Positions 1-13,500 of a stretch of DNA of 64,000 bases are shown one piece after another (the first letter of the stretch is position 1; every line of letters begins with the position of its first letter). The notes beneath the pieces were generated by a model. It was given only the letters and a program-made list of their open reading frames with translations. It made no database searches and was not told the origin of the DNA. A program made the translations under genes and the position numbers. This DNA comes from Trichoplax sp. H2 (lineage: Eukaryota > Placozoa > Uniplacotomia > Trichoplacea): positions 1 to 64,000 of the forward strand of contig NOWV01000015.1 in assembly GCA_003344405.1 (NCBI GenBank), in the 5' to 3' direction.

Positions 1-960
1 TAAAGGTAGAAAATAGAAAAGAAGACAAGCAGTAAAATATTGAATAGTATTCGAATTCGAACTGCAGTTCACACACTCTCTACAATTCAAACTGGAAAAT
101 ATGAACAATTGGGCGCGATGCAGTTATATATATTGCAGGATTAAAAATGTCTATATCTAATGTTATTGTTATACATAAACCTCAACACATCATAGACCGG
201 GTATCAAGCTGATAGCGGTAATTAACTATCGCTTTACGTCTGATCTTACATCAGCCTCTCTTTGATGCCCAAACATATTTTGTAATAATTAATTACAATG
301 TAAGCTACTAAATTCGAGATTGATTTAGATTATATTATTCACTTTCCTCTCTCTCTAAATGTAATTGAATAGACTAGAAAAAATTCTTCATCACCAGCTG
401 TAACCTTTATTCTACTCGAGTAAACTTGTTAAAGTAAAGATTCTTTCGTGTATATAACGGGATAACCGTATGCTGAATTATAAAGCGAACAATGAAGTGA
501 GAGTTTTTTTAATTTTATCAGTTATCAAAATACAAACTACGTTAGCATCAAATAAAAAAACTTAGTATGGCGTACTGTATTGGCATATAGAAATGCAATG
601 CTGAGGTACAAATTATCATATTTTCTACAAAGTAATTTAAAGCAGAATATCTACGTGATAGAATTAAGTAAAATAGTAGATAAAACTATCGCTAATTGAT
701 TATGGCTATTTTTATTTGATATCCAGTTAAGATATTAACACCATGGCCACATTTTGTACATCTTATTAAGGAAATCATTTCGATTAATATTGACATATGA
801 AATAGAAAGTATTATAGTAGATAATGCGTACATAAAGTTTTTAGCAGACAGTAGTTGCTAATAAGACAACTCAGGTACTGTATGAACTACTTGTAATAAG
901 TGCTTAATTAGGGCCACGACCGACAGCCTCGATGCTATCTTCTAGTAATTATGTACTACA
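1..960. repeat. AT-rich segmental duplication, copy 1
   Basis: Seen directly: this stretch is a diverged copy of about 4885-5840, in the same orientation. Shared landmarks include a block reading tctatatctaatgttattgt, a stretch with cctctctt, and a block cgattaatattgac. No coding region is visible. Homology resumes at about 1838-1990, which matches 5890-5970 and 6695-6785, so copy 1 carries extra sequence (about 960-1830) or copy 2 has lost it. The remainder to 2837 is AT-rich, with degenerate motifs of the type agtagatctgattgatt and no gene I can support. Confidence 0.7.
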
Positions 961-2837
961 ATGTCATATCGTTAGTAAGATTCGCATTTTCGCCAGTTCT
1001 TGCATATTAGGCCTTAATCTGCTTTGCAAATAGTACTGGTCAAAGACCATTTAGAATAGTAAAATAAGAGCCTTAAGTATAGTAGCATATAGACTATTAC
1101 GCTTATCCAAAGGCTAATCATATAAGAGTAAAGATAAATACAGTACGATGGTAAACTACTTTTACTGGACAAAACCACCTTTAAGGAACTATTACTAAGC
1201 ATAGTATTGATACTAACTTGTTTCTAACTGTATCAACTAATGATTATAAAAAGTATGCTGTAGGATTGACTATAAGCTATTTCAGCGGTTGTTTATTATT
1301 AATACGTGATCACTGCAGATTATAACAGATTGTGTGCCAAGGCTATCTTGAAAACGGAGTATCGTTTACACGGAATAGAACAAATTACAACATCAGAATT
1401 AGCAGTTTCATTGGTTATAATAGTTAGCTCCTTACTCGATGAAGTAAAAATTTCAATTCCTTCAACAGCTGCTTAGCTGCTTTTTACTTGCCAAATATTA
1501 AGACGGTTTCTATTTTTATAACAATCAACATGAGAAATAAGCCTCAGTTTCATGTAGCCATTGCAAGAAAAATGAACATTTCATTAGAATACTAGTATAA
1601 AATTGTTGTAATGGTAATTTATTAAATTTCTTAATCAATTATCATTTGATGATATAATTAATTGAACGATTACAACCATTACTGTATATATTGAGCGGTA
1701 AGCTCAAAGGCTGATATAAAATAAAATTTATAAGTTCCTTTGAAAAACTGTCCTACATAGGTTGTCTTATTTAAATGATTACAATAAATTTAGTAGCCTT
1801 GGCGAGACATGTTTAGTTCCAGCCTCGTTATGAAATCAGATCTTACCTACTATTGATTATTTCCATTAGCAAAGTAAAGGATCTTGATGGATTTATTGAC
1901 GAATATGAATAGAGTTTGGCTTTATGATTTACTTGCCGCTTAAAGTAGATTTGATTGATTGAACTATTTTGTTAGCTATGCTCACGTTCGTAGATGGTAG
2001 ATGCGATTCTAATATTAATTAATTAATCAATAATCTCTTGTAATTCAGTTTCCGATTGCAGTAGATCTTATTAAGAACTTCTACCGCATTATCTCCACCT
2101 TTTCGATAGCAGAATGTGATTCTATTATTGACTGAACTTTCGTGATTCAATTTTCGATTGAAGTAAATCGGATGAACGATATTGCCTCCAGATTGATTAT
2201 ACTGTACTTTATGCTGTATAAGCTTATATCTGATTCTATTATTATTATTCCATAACCAGTCAATACAAATGACGATTTATGGCAGACTGAGAGAGAGTTG
2301 AAGATACTCTGCTATTGATGTTGTTATTGTAGAGCTGTTGTGATTTGGTTACCAATATTGGTTAGCAGAAATTAAGTTTAAAGCATTCAATTGATAAGGT
2401 TAAAATTAATGCAATACTAGGAATTCTCTAAGTCCATGAGTGATCCATCGTTGATCGATTTTAAGTTTACATGATTTTGTTAGAAACTGCTAGTAACATT
2501 CATAAAAAATTAAACACGAATCGATAAACCTAAAAAATTTTATTACATTCCTATTGGATAACATTGAGTATACAGCTAATATTTCGCCAATAATTAATAA
2601 CAGCAATACGCTATTAAAAATAGGGCTGCCATTATTATACCGTTAATTTTAATCTATTTGGAAAATAACAACAGTTATAATAGCTATCTGCTGTCCAGAA
2701 TCCACAAAAAAACTGAAATGATGCTTCTTATTTTAACCTACTGGTTACATGATAGTACTAACAAAATACATTATCTATAGTATTCGGTAGTGATGTTGTA
2801 AAATACGAAATAACCGTTGAAATACGAGACCCAATTT

Positions 2838-3682
2838 TTACTCGGCATATGCCCCACCTATCCACCAAGCAGTAGTTGAATTTTTGTTGGCAGTACAAGA
2901 AAATGTTGGATTATGAGAGTTATAGTAGCCAAACACGTCTTCATTGGCTACAAAATTAGTAAAGCCAAATCTACTACAAGTAGTTGTTGCGGCACTAAGA
3001 TCGATATGAAGATGATGTGAACTAGAAGCATAAAATGGCATCTGGCACTTTCTACATGATTGCCCTCTGATATTGATATAATCTACCTCTACACAGCCAC
3101 CGTTTATATTACTGAGAGTAGAAGCACCTCTACATGCCGAGAATCTTATATAGTCGCGACGATTAGCTAGACCAGTTCCTTCAATGATATTGAAATTGCA
3201 TGTTGAACGATAATGTGTGGATCCATAAGAAGATAAAACAGAAGACATATGATGGGATGGAAGGCGAAAGAGAGACATAGAGGTATGACATTCGCCTAAT
3301 GGGATATTGACACTGAAGCCCTTATTATGTTGTGCTTTTTGAGCATTTTCGAGAGTCATAGATTCAATTAATGTCCAAACGAAAGGCGGTTCTGATTCGA
3401 AATCGCAAAAACTTCGGAACGGGTTACCGTTAGCATCATAAAGAGTGAAAAAGCCATTTTCAGTAGCTTTAAGGAATTGTTTAACTTCATAGCATGATTT
3501 AGGTTTGTGATGTGTCTACAGAAGCAAATGGCATTATTTTTATTACAGATCGAAATCAAGGGAATTAGAATAACTAAGGGTATACAAGTATATCCGATCT
3601 AAACTTGAGCTATTAGACTTACATTTGGCATGACAAGTGGTAAGAGAGCCACAATTGCAAAGAGAGACCAGATTTTGATCAT
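2838..3682 (-). CDS. Secreted cysteine-containing protein with fibrinogen-domain-like start, two exons
   Basis: Two exons, joined in phase 0. Exon 1 (3682-3623) encodes a 20-residue hydrophobic start, MIKIWSLFAIVALLPLVMPN, that looks like a signal peptide and ends at a GTAAGT donor. Exon 2 (3515-2838) starts after TGTAG and runs to TAA, giving a protein of about 245 residues. The start of exon 2 (CYEVKQF ... GFFTLYDANGNPF..FCDFES ... WTLIES) follows the pattern with which fibrinogen C-terminal (FReD) and related extracellular domains begin: a Cys, a Gly-x-Tyr/Phe strand, a CD motif and W-T-L-I. The rest is not a canonical fibrinogen fold. It is rich in Ser, His and Cys and ends WWIGGAYAE. I infer an extracellular or secretory-granule protein; the function is unknown. 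The longest single-frame reading starts at an internal Met (3359) and misses both the signal peptide and the Cys-containing start. Confidence 0.72.
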
Positions 3683-4645
3683 CTTGAATTAGATAAGAAA
3701 GGAAATTTGTGTAACGCTACTTGCATAAAAATGATGCGGTTGTATTCAAGATTGTGTGAGGAGAATGTAAGCTTAATTTCAATCGTGAGCGGTTTTATAC
3801 TAAGAGTATTATTCTACTATTACAATGGCTCACTTGTGGACTACAAATACCTGCTGAGTTAATTAGAAGACTGCGGGGTCAAATTTCTATTTTCATTCCC
3901 TGTTCTAACTTGATATACAATGACTATTATATAAAATAGAATTAAAATTTTCTTCAGCCTAGCCTCACCAAATGATGTCTGCCTCAATTTGATGGATATT
4001 AATTAAGCTAGTATGAAGCAGGTTCCCTCTTCTAAGTTTACAATTTATACCAAATACTATTTCAAGTATTTACTATTCCCTAAGTAAGCAAACAACATTG
4101 CCAATAATGCCAATTGCATGTGGCATTTTACATTTTTACACTGTTTACCCTTTAACTTTATGCGGATGTAAAAACTAATATAGAAAGATTGAACTTTGCC
4201 CAAGGTTGGATATTAAGTATAATCTGTCATTGTTGTATTATTAGTACTGTGATCGCATTATTCTCTGCTGTTTTCTCAGTGCTCGTATACAAGCGTTCAC
4301 GATTGTTAAATTGAAGTTTCTCTCCGGAGATTACAAGTCCTATATCGCCAAGCAATAACTTAGGATCTACAGATATTGCGTCATTCGTAGCTTAAATTGT
4401 GTTTAGTGTTGTATGTAGTGAAATAAATTATTAGTTAACTGAGAGTTACTAAATTTATTTATTATTTAGTAGAGCATATATCTCAGCTAGCTAGTAATCA
4501 GTGTACCTTGTGAGCTACCCCTGCTCCGTCAAAATAAACTGAGCGGTAACAATCGCCACAATTTTCAAGAATTATGACCTTTAATTAATCATGCTGAAAG
4601 CTTGTTATTACTATAATTCATTTACTGTACGCCATTAATATTCCT
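3683..4645. other. Intergenic, no gene seen
   Basis: AT-rich sequence upstream of the secreted-protein gene. It should hold that gene's promoter, but I see no convincing core elements and no coding exon on either strand. Confidence 0.5.
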
Positions 4646-4726
4646 AAGCTATCAAATAGACTATAAAATCTATTTTCGGTAGCTTGAAGATACTCTTTGA
4701 TTTCTTAACAAGATTTAGCGTGATGT
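4646..4726 (-). pseudogene. Relic of the secreted-protein exon 2
   Basis: Read on the minus strand, this matches the start of exon 2 of the 2838-3682 gene residue by residue: HHAKSC then stop, then EIKEYLQATENRFYSLFD, against HHKPKSCYEVKQFLKATENGFFTLYD. The TAT codon after the first Cys has become TAA, and the acceptor AG just before the exon is gone. Homology fades after about 27 codons. It sits just before the second copy of the duplicated flank, so it marks another gene copy in a tandem array. Confidence 0.72.
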
Positions 4727-4884
4727 TTGATAAACTGCTAACAGTAAAATATGATTTTAATATTAATTTTATTAGTAGAATAAGAATTTGTTAAGAATGT
4801 TACTATAGATAGCATAGCAATAACAGTAAAAGGAATCTATCCATGAAGTAAGTAGCTAGAATATACCCGATAAAAATCCATCGG

Positions 4885-5840
4885 GTAGCTAAAGATGAAC
4901 TTAAGAAAAGATGACATGCAATAAAATATTAAACAGCATTCGAATTCGAACTGCAATTCCCATACACTCTCTTTAATCTAAACTGAACAATATCGATAAT
5001 TGGATGCCATACACTTATTTATACAGCAGGATTACAGAAGTCTATATCTAATGTTATTGTTATACATCAGAAGTTGAGGGCGGTAATTAATTATCAATTT
5101 AGGTCTGATCTTATACTAGCCTCTCTTTCATGCCCAAATTGTTTTTTGCAGTAATTAATTATAATATAAGCTACTAAATTTGAGATTCAGATTACATTCA
5201 TTATTTTCTTTTCTCTCTAAATATAATTGAATAGACTATGCATGCTGAGTTATCAAGCGAACAATGAAGTAACATTTATTTCTAAAGCTATCATCGGCTA
5301 TTATCAATATACCGGACTATATTAGCACCAAGTACACAAAAACTTTGCATAATGTATAGATATAATCGATAGCGCAATGCTTAGGTATAGCTTTTCATAT
5401 TTTTTAGAGAGTAATTTATAGCATAACTTCTTCGTAATAAGATTGATAAAAATAATAGATAAAATAATAGAATGCAGCCTTCGCATGTCTATGTAAGTAC
5501 GGCTAATTTATAGTTGTGATGAAATTTCATTGTAAATGAACGAAAAATCATAATAGCTGACCACCGTTGCTTAATCATTTTTTGTCCAATTTTTTTTGAT
5601 ATCTAATTAGATATTCATAAAACAGCTGTATACAGTACATCTTATTTAGGTGATCATTTCGATTAATATTGACCTACGGAATAAAAGATATTGTAGTAGA
5701 TGATGCATAAATAAAGCGTTTATTAGATAGTTGCTTCTAATAAGATAACTATAGTACTCTTTGGGCTATTTGTATGAAGTGTTTAAGGCTAACTAAGGTT
5801 ATGACCAATAGCCTCGAATTATTCCTATTTGAATAATCAC
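4885..5840. repeat. AT-rich segmental duplication, copy 2
   Basis: Diverged direct copy of 1-960. It lies upstream (minus-strand sense) of the broken exon at 4646-4726, so by analogy another gene copy may lie to the left of the window. Confidence 0.7.
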
Positions 5841-7318
5841 GATGGCTGCAATGCGGAATATGCTTAATTCCGAGCTCATTTTAAAATTTGAATCTTGCCT
5901 ACTAATTACCGTTTTCACTGACATAGTAAAAAGATCTTGATGACTTTATTGATTAAGATGAAAATGATTCTGTTGAATGATTCACTGTTCAAATGAGAAT
6001 AAATCCGATTGATGTGCTGTTGTTTACAGTATACTGTCATTTTTATAGATAGTAGTTGTGTTTCTATTATAATCTGGTATAATTTTATAAACTTTGATGA
6101 TTCTATATTTGTTAAAGTAGATCTGATTGATTTTATTAAAATGATTTGTGGTAGATTATATTCTCGGCTTTGTAGTTATATGAAATTCTATAATTACGCA
6201 ATAAAATTTCACAAATCAAATTACGATTGTATCGATTGTTGTAAGATTCTAATTTTCAAAACCTTGTTGCTTTTGTTAGTTGCATTTATAAAGTGTTAAA
6301 TACTAGCAGATTGGACCGAAAAACTTTATTAGATTCTTACACGTTTTAAAGCTAATAACAATCTTATATACGAGTATATCGCTAATTCTAATCTATCAGT
6401 CCGTAAAATAATTATAATAGTAAAATTTATTTGCTATCTAAGGTAGATAATAAGAACTACATCGATGCTACTTGTTCTGATCTTCTAGTTGTGAGAATTT
6501 AGTTAGCGATGTAGAAAATTATATTGGTTATGCCATTTCATCATGATACTGTAAAATATGCAATTGTATAAAAGTCGCTAAGGGCGCATTGAATTATAGT
6601 GACTAGGTCATATATGTAATTCTTTAAATCAACCGCTATTAAGATCCGTAGTTCAAATAATTATAAGTTGAAGTTTATATCGATTTATTCATGGATGAAA
6701 TTGAATAGAGATTGGCTTTATGATTTACTTACGGATTGGACTAAATATGATTGATTGGACTATTTCGTTGATTATGCACATGTTTAAATACTGGTAATCA
6801 ATCTCTAGTGTTAAAATTAAAATTGTATATTGAAGTAAGAATTTGTTAATTATAAGATACCAAATAATGATGCTCATAATTTCAAAAGATATCTTTCTAG
6901 ATTGCTAATTAATAGCGTTCATGAGATATTTAATTAAATCAAAAAATTATAAGACATTACATGTCCTAGAGATGAAAAGCAGTTGTTAGATGTAGTTTGT
7001 ACATAAGCAATTTATACAAAGGATTTTAATATATTCTGATTTTAATCTATTCGTATGCAATGATTTGTGTCTTTTCTTTACTCAAGCACAAATATAAATG
7101 GTATGAAAAAATCGATATACCAAAAGTATATCGATGAATACATATTGTCGAAAACACATAAATACAAATTTACTTTTTGGTACATAAGTTACCGGTAATT
7201 TTTGCGAATTAAATTAATTGAAGACATCTTCACTAAATAAAACGAATGCTTGAAATATCAGCTTCTTTTAGTATCGCATATTTGTATAATATAGATTCGT
7301 TTGCGTTTGAATTTTAAC
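5841..7318. other. Intergenic, degenerate repeats only
   Basis: AT-rich, with fragments shared with 1838-2450. A 96-codon open frame on the plus strand at 6009-6299 has no recognisable domain and skewed Phe/Ile/Cys content. I do not call it a gene. Confidence 0.5.
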
Positions 7319-7581
7319 TTATTTATCTCGATTTAATATGGTTTCCGCGACCGAACGAAGACCACAAGCAAAGAGAGCCTTAACTAGTGCCAACTTTGTA
7401 AATGTTTCACCCATTAACTTACAATGTGAATCGAGCATGTCTACACACTGTTGATCAGTATCATTACTGTTGTCTTGAGAAATTTTCTTAATGTTAGTGT
7501 TGGTGAAATCTAACTCTCTTGCTAAATTTTTCCAATCAGGGCCTACTTTCTTAGAAATGATATTGATATAGGAGCTTGCAG
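7319..7581 (-). CDS. Death domain, terminal exon of the 7319-16504 gene
   Basis: Exon after TTTGTAG, ending in TAA. It reads ...IISKKVGPDWKNLARELDF... through ...CKLMGETFTKLALVKALFACGLRSVAETIL. The D-W-x-x-L-A-x-x-L motif, the hydrophobic spacing and the final GLRSVAETI helix are the Death-domain signature (about 85 residues). It joins in phase 1 to exon 7908-7807, an acidic linker that ends TCGC before GTAAGT. Family members oligomerise with other Death domains. This one is too short for the single-frame ORF threshold once spliced, and the frame is clean. Confidence 0.8.
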
Positions 7582-10500
7582 CTACAAATTTACGGTATTA
7601 ACAATTCATTAAATTTCAATTTACTCTTACATTAAGCTATCCGTAAAGCATTTGTAAATTCATTTAATGCATACTACTAAGCACGATACAGTAATGGAGT
7701 TAAAAAATAAATAGCAGCCGGGTGACAAATTACATTTGGGATTAAGCTCAATAATGTAAGTAGAGTAAAAATGGATAATGTTAAATTAGTACGGTCATAA
7801 ACTTACGCGAATCCGGGCTGACGATGTAAATATCAACTTTTTGACCTTCGATATCATCAATTTGTCTTAGAACTGCATCATTTCTACCATTATCGTCCGT
7901 ATCTTCTACTATCGCAGTCACAAGGATAAATATAAATGTTTAATAAGAGCAAATATAGGATTGAAGAAATTGTCTAATGGCATGTCTTAAAGGTAAGTTC
8001 ATTAATTTGGCGGTACAAGGCACATTGAATGCGTTCGAGCGAAAACTAAAATCATTTCTGAGCTAATATAGCCCGATTTTATCGGTGTTGGTACCGTACA
8101 GCTGTTTTATTTTAAAATATATGCGGTTGTTTGCTAGCAGTAGAATTTACATTAAGCTTTTAATTGACGACGTTAAAGTCAATGCGCATATTAAAATGGA
8201 AGGGATTGAATCAGTAAACGATAAAGCTAGTATAGCTAGCACTTTAAGTCATCTATACAGAAATGAATTAGACTTTTTAGTCCACAGTGGGCTGGACTAG
8301 GAATTTCTTACAGACTTAATATTTATTGATATTATACATGCAAAGAAAATGAGGGGAACTGATGTATAACTTAGTGTAAGAAATTATCGATTTACTAATA
8401 AATACGAAAGCAAAATTAGTTCCGTAAATCTAATAGCTCATTTATGTCAAGTACTACAAGAATATAAATCAAAATCCAAGAATTGCGAATTAACTAATGT
8501 TTATCAAAATTTATCCAGCAAGGACGCGAATTTATCACTAATTAACTTACCGGATGACATAACCCACTTATGGGTAGATCCGCATTCATAAACATCGCTG
8601 CAATCGCAAAATATTATATCGGAGCTGCCATCGATAGGATTAGATACAGGATTAAAGAGATTACAGCTAGGACATTTTATAAAGTAAGAACAATCTGATT
8701 TTTCACATCTTGGCATCCTTTCTTTAATCAGGGATGATAGTTTATTCCGAAGAAATTCATATGGCTTCTTCTCATTTATGGATTTTTTCACCTTTGCTTC
8801 TATTTGTAGCTGTAATTGTGGTTTATTTGGTACCATTCGATAGCGATATTGGATACCAATATAGGAACTCTCTTTTTTAACTACAATATCATAACAATCT
8901 TCTTTCAGCCGATATTTTGCACACTTGTAACGTGGCTCAATCTCTGACTTTTTCCATTCTTTATAGCAAGATACAAGTAAACAAAATAAAATGCCATCAG
9001 GAATATAAGGCATTTGTGATGGCTTAAATCCAACGTAAAGCCATCCTGACACTTTAAATCCCTGGCAATCAAATTCTTGGCTATTTGAACGAAATAAATA
9101 GGGCACGAAATACTGATCAGGACAACCATCATCTTCTTTACTGACCTTGCAAATAATGTCATAAGATTCCATTAAATCTAATAAAAATTTTCTTTCCTTT
9201 TCTTCTACTCCGAGCTTGTCGAATTTGTCATTAATATAGTGTTGCGACATGATTCCTGTATTTCGAGCGACTTCATATTCTGCATTTATTGCTAGTCCTT
9301 TACTATCAGGTTTATCTAACTGAATAATTGAACGAAATACATTTAATAGCCATTCAACTTGAGTAACAACTTTTCCTTTGACAGGTTCTTTTTGGCAATA
9401 AACGATTTCTCCTAGATCATGAAGATAGAGTAACATTTGATGAATATCTTCAATGCCGTCGCATAATTTGTACTCTTTGGCTAATAGCTCGATTTCTTCA
9501 GCTGTCATAATTCTGCTAACACTCTGATTTAACTTTGTATGAAACTTTGCCGCTTCTTCATTAAATCGATCAGGAAATGTATGTAATATAGCTGCCATAA
9601 TATACCATTTAAGTGGAATTTGAGAGAAACGATCAATGAAGGGTTGATGATTAACAAAGTCCCTTAGAATATTATGTAATTGTCCGCAATTTTTTTGACG
9701 CTGCAATCGCGTTTCTTCACTGTTATCCTTGTCATTACAGTTAAATATAATTCCAGATCCATATATATGATCAGCATAAGAAGGAAATTCTCGAAGAATA
9801 GTATTTTTAAATATCTCAAATCTTTCTTGACAGGCCTTTTCATCACCTAATTTATCAGCGTGTGTCCCGACTAAAATAACCATAGGCCATGCGATATCTT
9901 CTAAAACACCATCTATTTCGGCCTTTGTCCTAGCAATACTTTTACTACTACCTATAATTGAAGCAAGCCATTCTTGTAGGGCTTCCAAGTATGTCATTTC
10001 AGTATTATTGCCTTCTCGATTAACGACATGATTGTTCATATCTTGAGACATATCTAGGACGAGAAGATAAATGCAATTGTGCGATAGGAATGGTTGATGA
10101 GTTATGTGATAAATAGAATGACCAGCAAAGTCCCATAGTTTACCGTAATGGCAGTGATCTATTACTGAAGCTTGATCTGATTCAGAGCTTCCTCGAAAGT
10201 AATTCTCAAGAAAATCTAGTGGAATCATGTCTTCATCAGCCGGCATAGCCTGAGGACTGGTCTCGACGAGATTGCTTGCATAAGCAGTACTATCTAATCG
10301 AATTAGTGGCGATGGTGTCGAGGATTCAATATCATTCAAGCTGGAATCAGTATATGATTCCTCTTCTCGTATTTGGCGTTTAACAGTTTCGATCGCTGTA
10401 ATGACTTTTCTAGCTAGAACTGCTTTAAAATCATCAACTGATTTATCATCCATGTTATAAGTGACCAATTTGACAAGTTCTTTTGTAATTACTGCTGCTG

Positions 10501-13500
10501 TTGTCGCTCCAACTGCTAGAATCAAGCCTTGTCGTATAAAAGCTTGAATAAGACATGATTTTCCAACATTTTGCGGACCGGTTATCATGATCCTAATAAA
10601 GTCATTACGACAGGATCCGCATCTTCTAGCTTTAACATAGGCTTCCTTATATTCTTTTTCTTAGGATAAATATGAATATTAAATATGAATAAAGAACGAA
10701 TAAAATTATTTTATTCATGCTTCATTTTCAATTAACTTTAGCTATAGTATTCTACGAAGTAATCCAATCTGTAAATCTGCACTACAATGCATTTAAAATT
10801 ATCTCAGTTTGAATCTAAATACATAAGACAACGGTACGAATTAAGGCTGTCGCCAATCCTAACAACTGTACAACCGTATCTATGGCTATTTAACTACTTG
10901 ATAAAAATAATGACGCTAATGGTGTAACTTAGAATACCTTCGGCAGACTTCGATGCCTTTATATTTTCGTCTTGAGTTTTATCTTCCTGTTCAGCTAATG
11001 GCTCTTCTCCTACATTAAATGAATATCGATCTTCAGAGTAACTTACGTCATTTTAATTCAAAGATTATTTATAACTAAATTCCTCGAGCTGATACAGTAA
11101 AGGCTAGCGATAGTAGCAAATTCTTTACCTTTAAGAATGCTTTCTATACTGATCCCACAGTATTGTAATGCATTACATAATTCGTTAAGCACCTTATCGT
11201 CATGCTGAGGTAGTGTTTCTAATAATGTTTTCATGCTCCTAGAATGGAAGTAGGCTTAGTTTAAGATCTCGCCTTAAAGTGATTTATTTTAGTATCAAAT
11301 ACGGTGTTTCAGTTCACTACTACTTCCAAATAAATAATGTGAAATAATGATAGCAAATATTAAAATGCTAACTCATGATCATTTGGTTTGGCAAAAATAG
11401 CAGATTGTTGAGATGGAGTTAAAATTTCTTTTGATCGCAGATATGAAGTAACCGCAGCGAAATTTTGTAGACAATCTCTGCTTTGTAGTGCGTAAATGTA
11501 AATTCGGTTCTGCTTTTGCTCATTAAATGTTTCAGAAGCCTTTTCAGATGGCAATTTAGTATCAGATGTTGCGGCATCTAGACATTGTAGGCGATTAATA
11601 CCATTACTTGCTCGTCAATGAAAGAAATAATGATCGCATGCTCATGGTCATGACTGCTGTATTAACAAGTCTGGCGATTAATAAATTCTCACTGTTGGTG
11701 GATACTACACCTTTGTATATGTCATAACTGGAATTCTCTGAATCTACTGTATCTTCTTCGTCTATATATAAAAATAAAATCAAATTTAAACTCTAATGTA
11801 AAGATTGAATTTTCTTACCTAGAAAGGGTTCAACGTTCGACCACTAGAACTACGTTTTAAATGCAAAGTACAATCTTAATTAGATTACTAACCTTCAGTA
11901 TCATCTGTTGCACTAATTCTGGGATCTACATTTTCCAAGTCTATAAATGTTTAGATAAAAGGATAACGTAATAAGTCTAATTAGCATAGGCTTCTAAATA
12001 TCGATTATCGCATAAATGAACTCTAATTTTCTCTGACTATGTAAGTATTAAAAAATATATTCGCTCCGTCTATTTAATGAAGTTATGATTTTCAGTGCTT
12101 TATAGTTGTAATGACTTGACTGTGTGTTTGTTCATAACTTTAAAGAGTCTTAATTTTTAAAGTAGTTGTATACCTTGATAAAATTCTTCCTCGTGAATAG
12201 ATTCATCATCAATCTGATTGCCTAATATTATCAAGAAATCATTAGATGAAACTAACTGAATCAAAGACTTACAATATAGCTACTAAGGTAAGTCAATTTC
12301 AGCAGGAGTATACTACAATACATTACAACCACATTTATGGTACATTAAAATTACCTTCAGAGGATCCACGGCCATCGCCGTAAAAAAGCTTCAATCTAGC
12401 TTCTACGAGAGACAAACGATGCAAAATATTAGTTTAGGCTCAAAATCCATAATGAATAAAGACATAAACGTTTGCTAAGGTATTGCATTGCGATTAGTAA
12501 TTAGAACTGTACCTTTAACACCAGGTTCACTTTTACTGGTAAGGATTTTGCTTGATGGACTTTCTGATTATAATTATTTAGAGTAGAGAAAGTGAGCGGT
12601 GGTAATTCGTATAAGTTTACATACCAGTATAAGAGAAATGCTCATTATACCGTACTTTTGATAATGCTTTTAAATTCTTCTTCATCTGTAGAACTTTCTT
12701 GTAGCTTAGCTTTAAATGTCGAAAATTTCGAAAGGGTATTTTAGACTGACAAAATTTATAACAGCAAAAGGTATAAAAAAAATATTGGCAATGAAATCGA
12801 TTACTACGATACCTTTACTAGAAACGATTTACCAATATTAGAGAAATGTACAGAGTATATTTATAGGTTAAGATGAATTCATGAAATATCAAAAATGCTA
12901 GGTACTTGACAATTATAATCAGATGGTTGCTAACTAGGATGAAGTTCTATTTTCCAAAATGATATGATTGCAATTACTCGACTGCATGGTTAACTTTAAT
13001 TAGTCATAATATTAAAGCGGTTGCATACCTTGATGGAACTTTCCGTCTTTAACGGATTTGTTATCCACTAGAATATCTAATAATTATAAATAAATATATT
13101 GTCATTAATTGTCCTGTTGGAGGTACTAAATTAGATTAATTTAGCAGGAGCATACTGTGATATTACATAGCCATGTTTATCAAAAAAAGGAAATTACCTC
13201 GAGAGGACTGAACTTTAGTATCAAAAGAAAGTTTTATTCTAGCTTCTAATTTAAAAATTGATATGAGTAATAAGCTTTAGCCGATGACATTGATGACAGA
13301 TAAAGAGAAAACTTTGGTAAGGTATCACCAGTTGTGATTATTACTGTACCTTTAGCGGGAGCTTTTTTCCTGCTATAAAAACTTTCATCTGTTTTATTTC
13401 CTAATTATTCAAGGAAAAGACAGATAGATAGTCGTAATGAATTGTGCATACAGATTGACAGACTTAAAACAAATTATTGAAAGATACATAGTACTCATTG

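Noticed and set aside
6009-6299. 96-codon plus-strand frame
   Set aside because: Composition follows AT-rich background, no domain, and the stretch overlaps degenerate repeats shared with 1838-2450.
8085-8300. 71-codon open frame on the plus strand (IYIKLLIDDVKVNAHIK...)
   Set aside because: It lies inside the intron between the COR and Death exons of the minus-strand gene, has no domain I recognise and no splice context.
12797-12835. Possible extra C-type mini-exon
   Set aside because: Only the 3' part and donor (GTATCG) remain. The rest is deleted and no acceptor gives a phase-1 exon.
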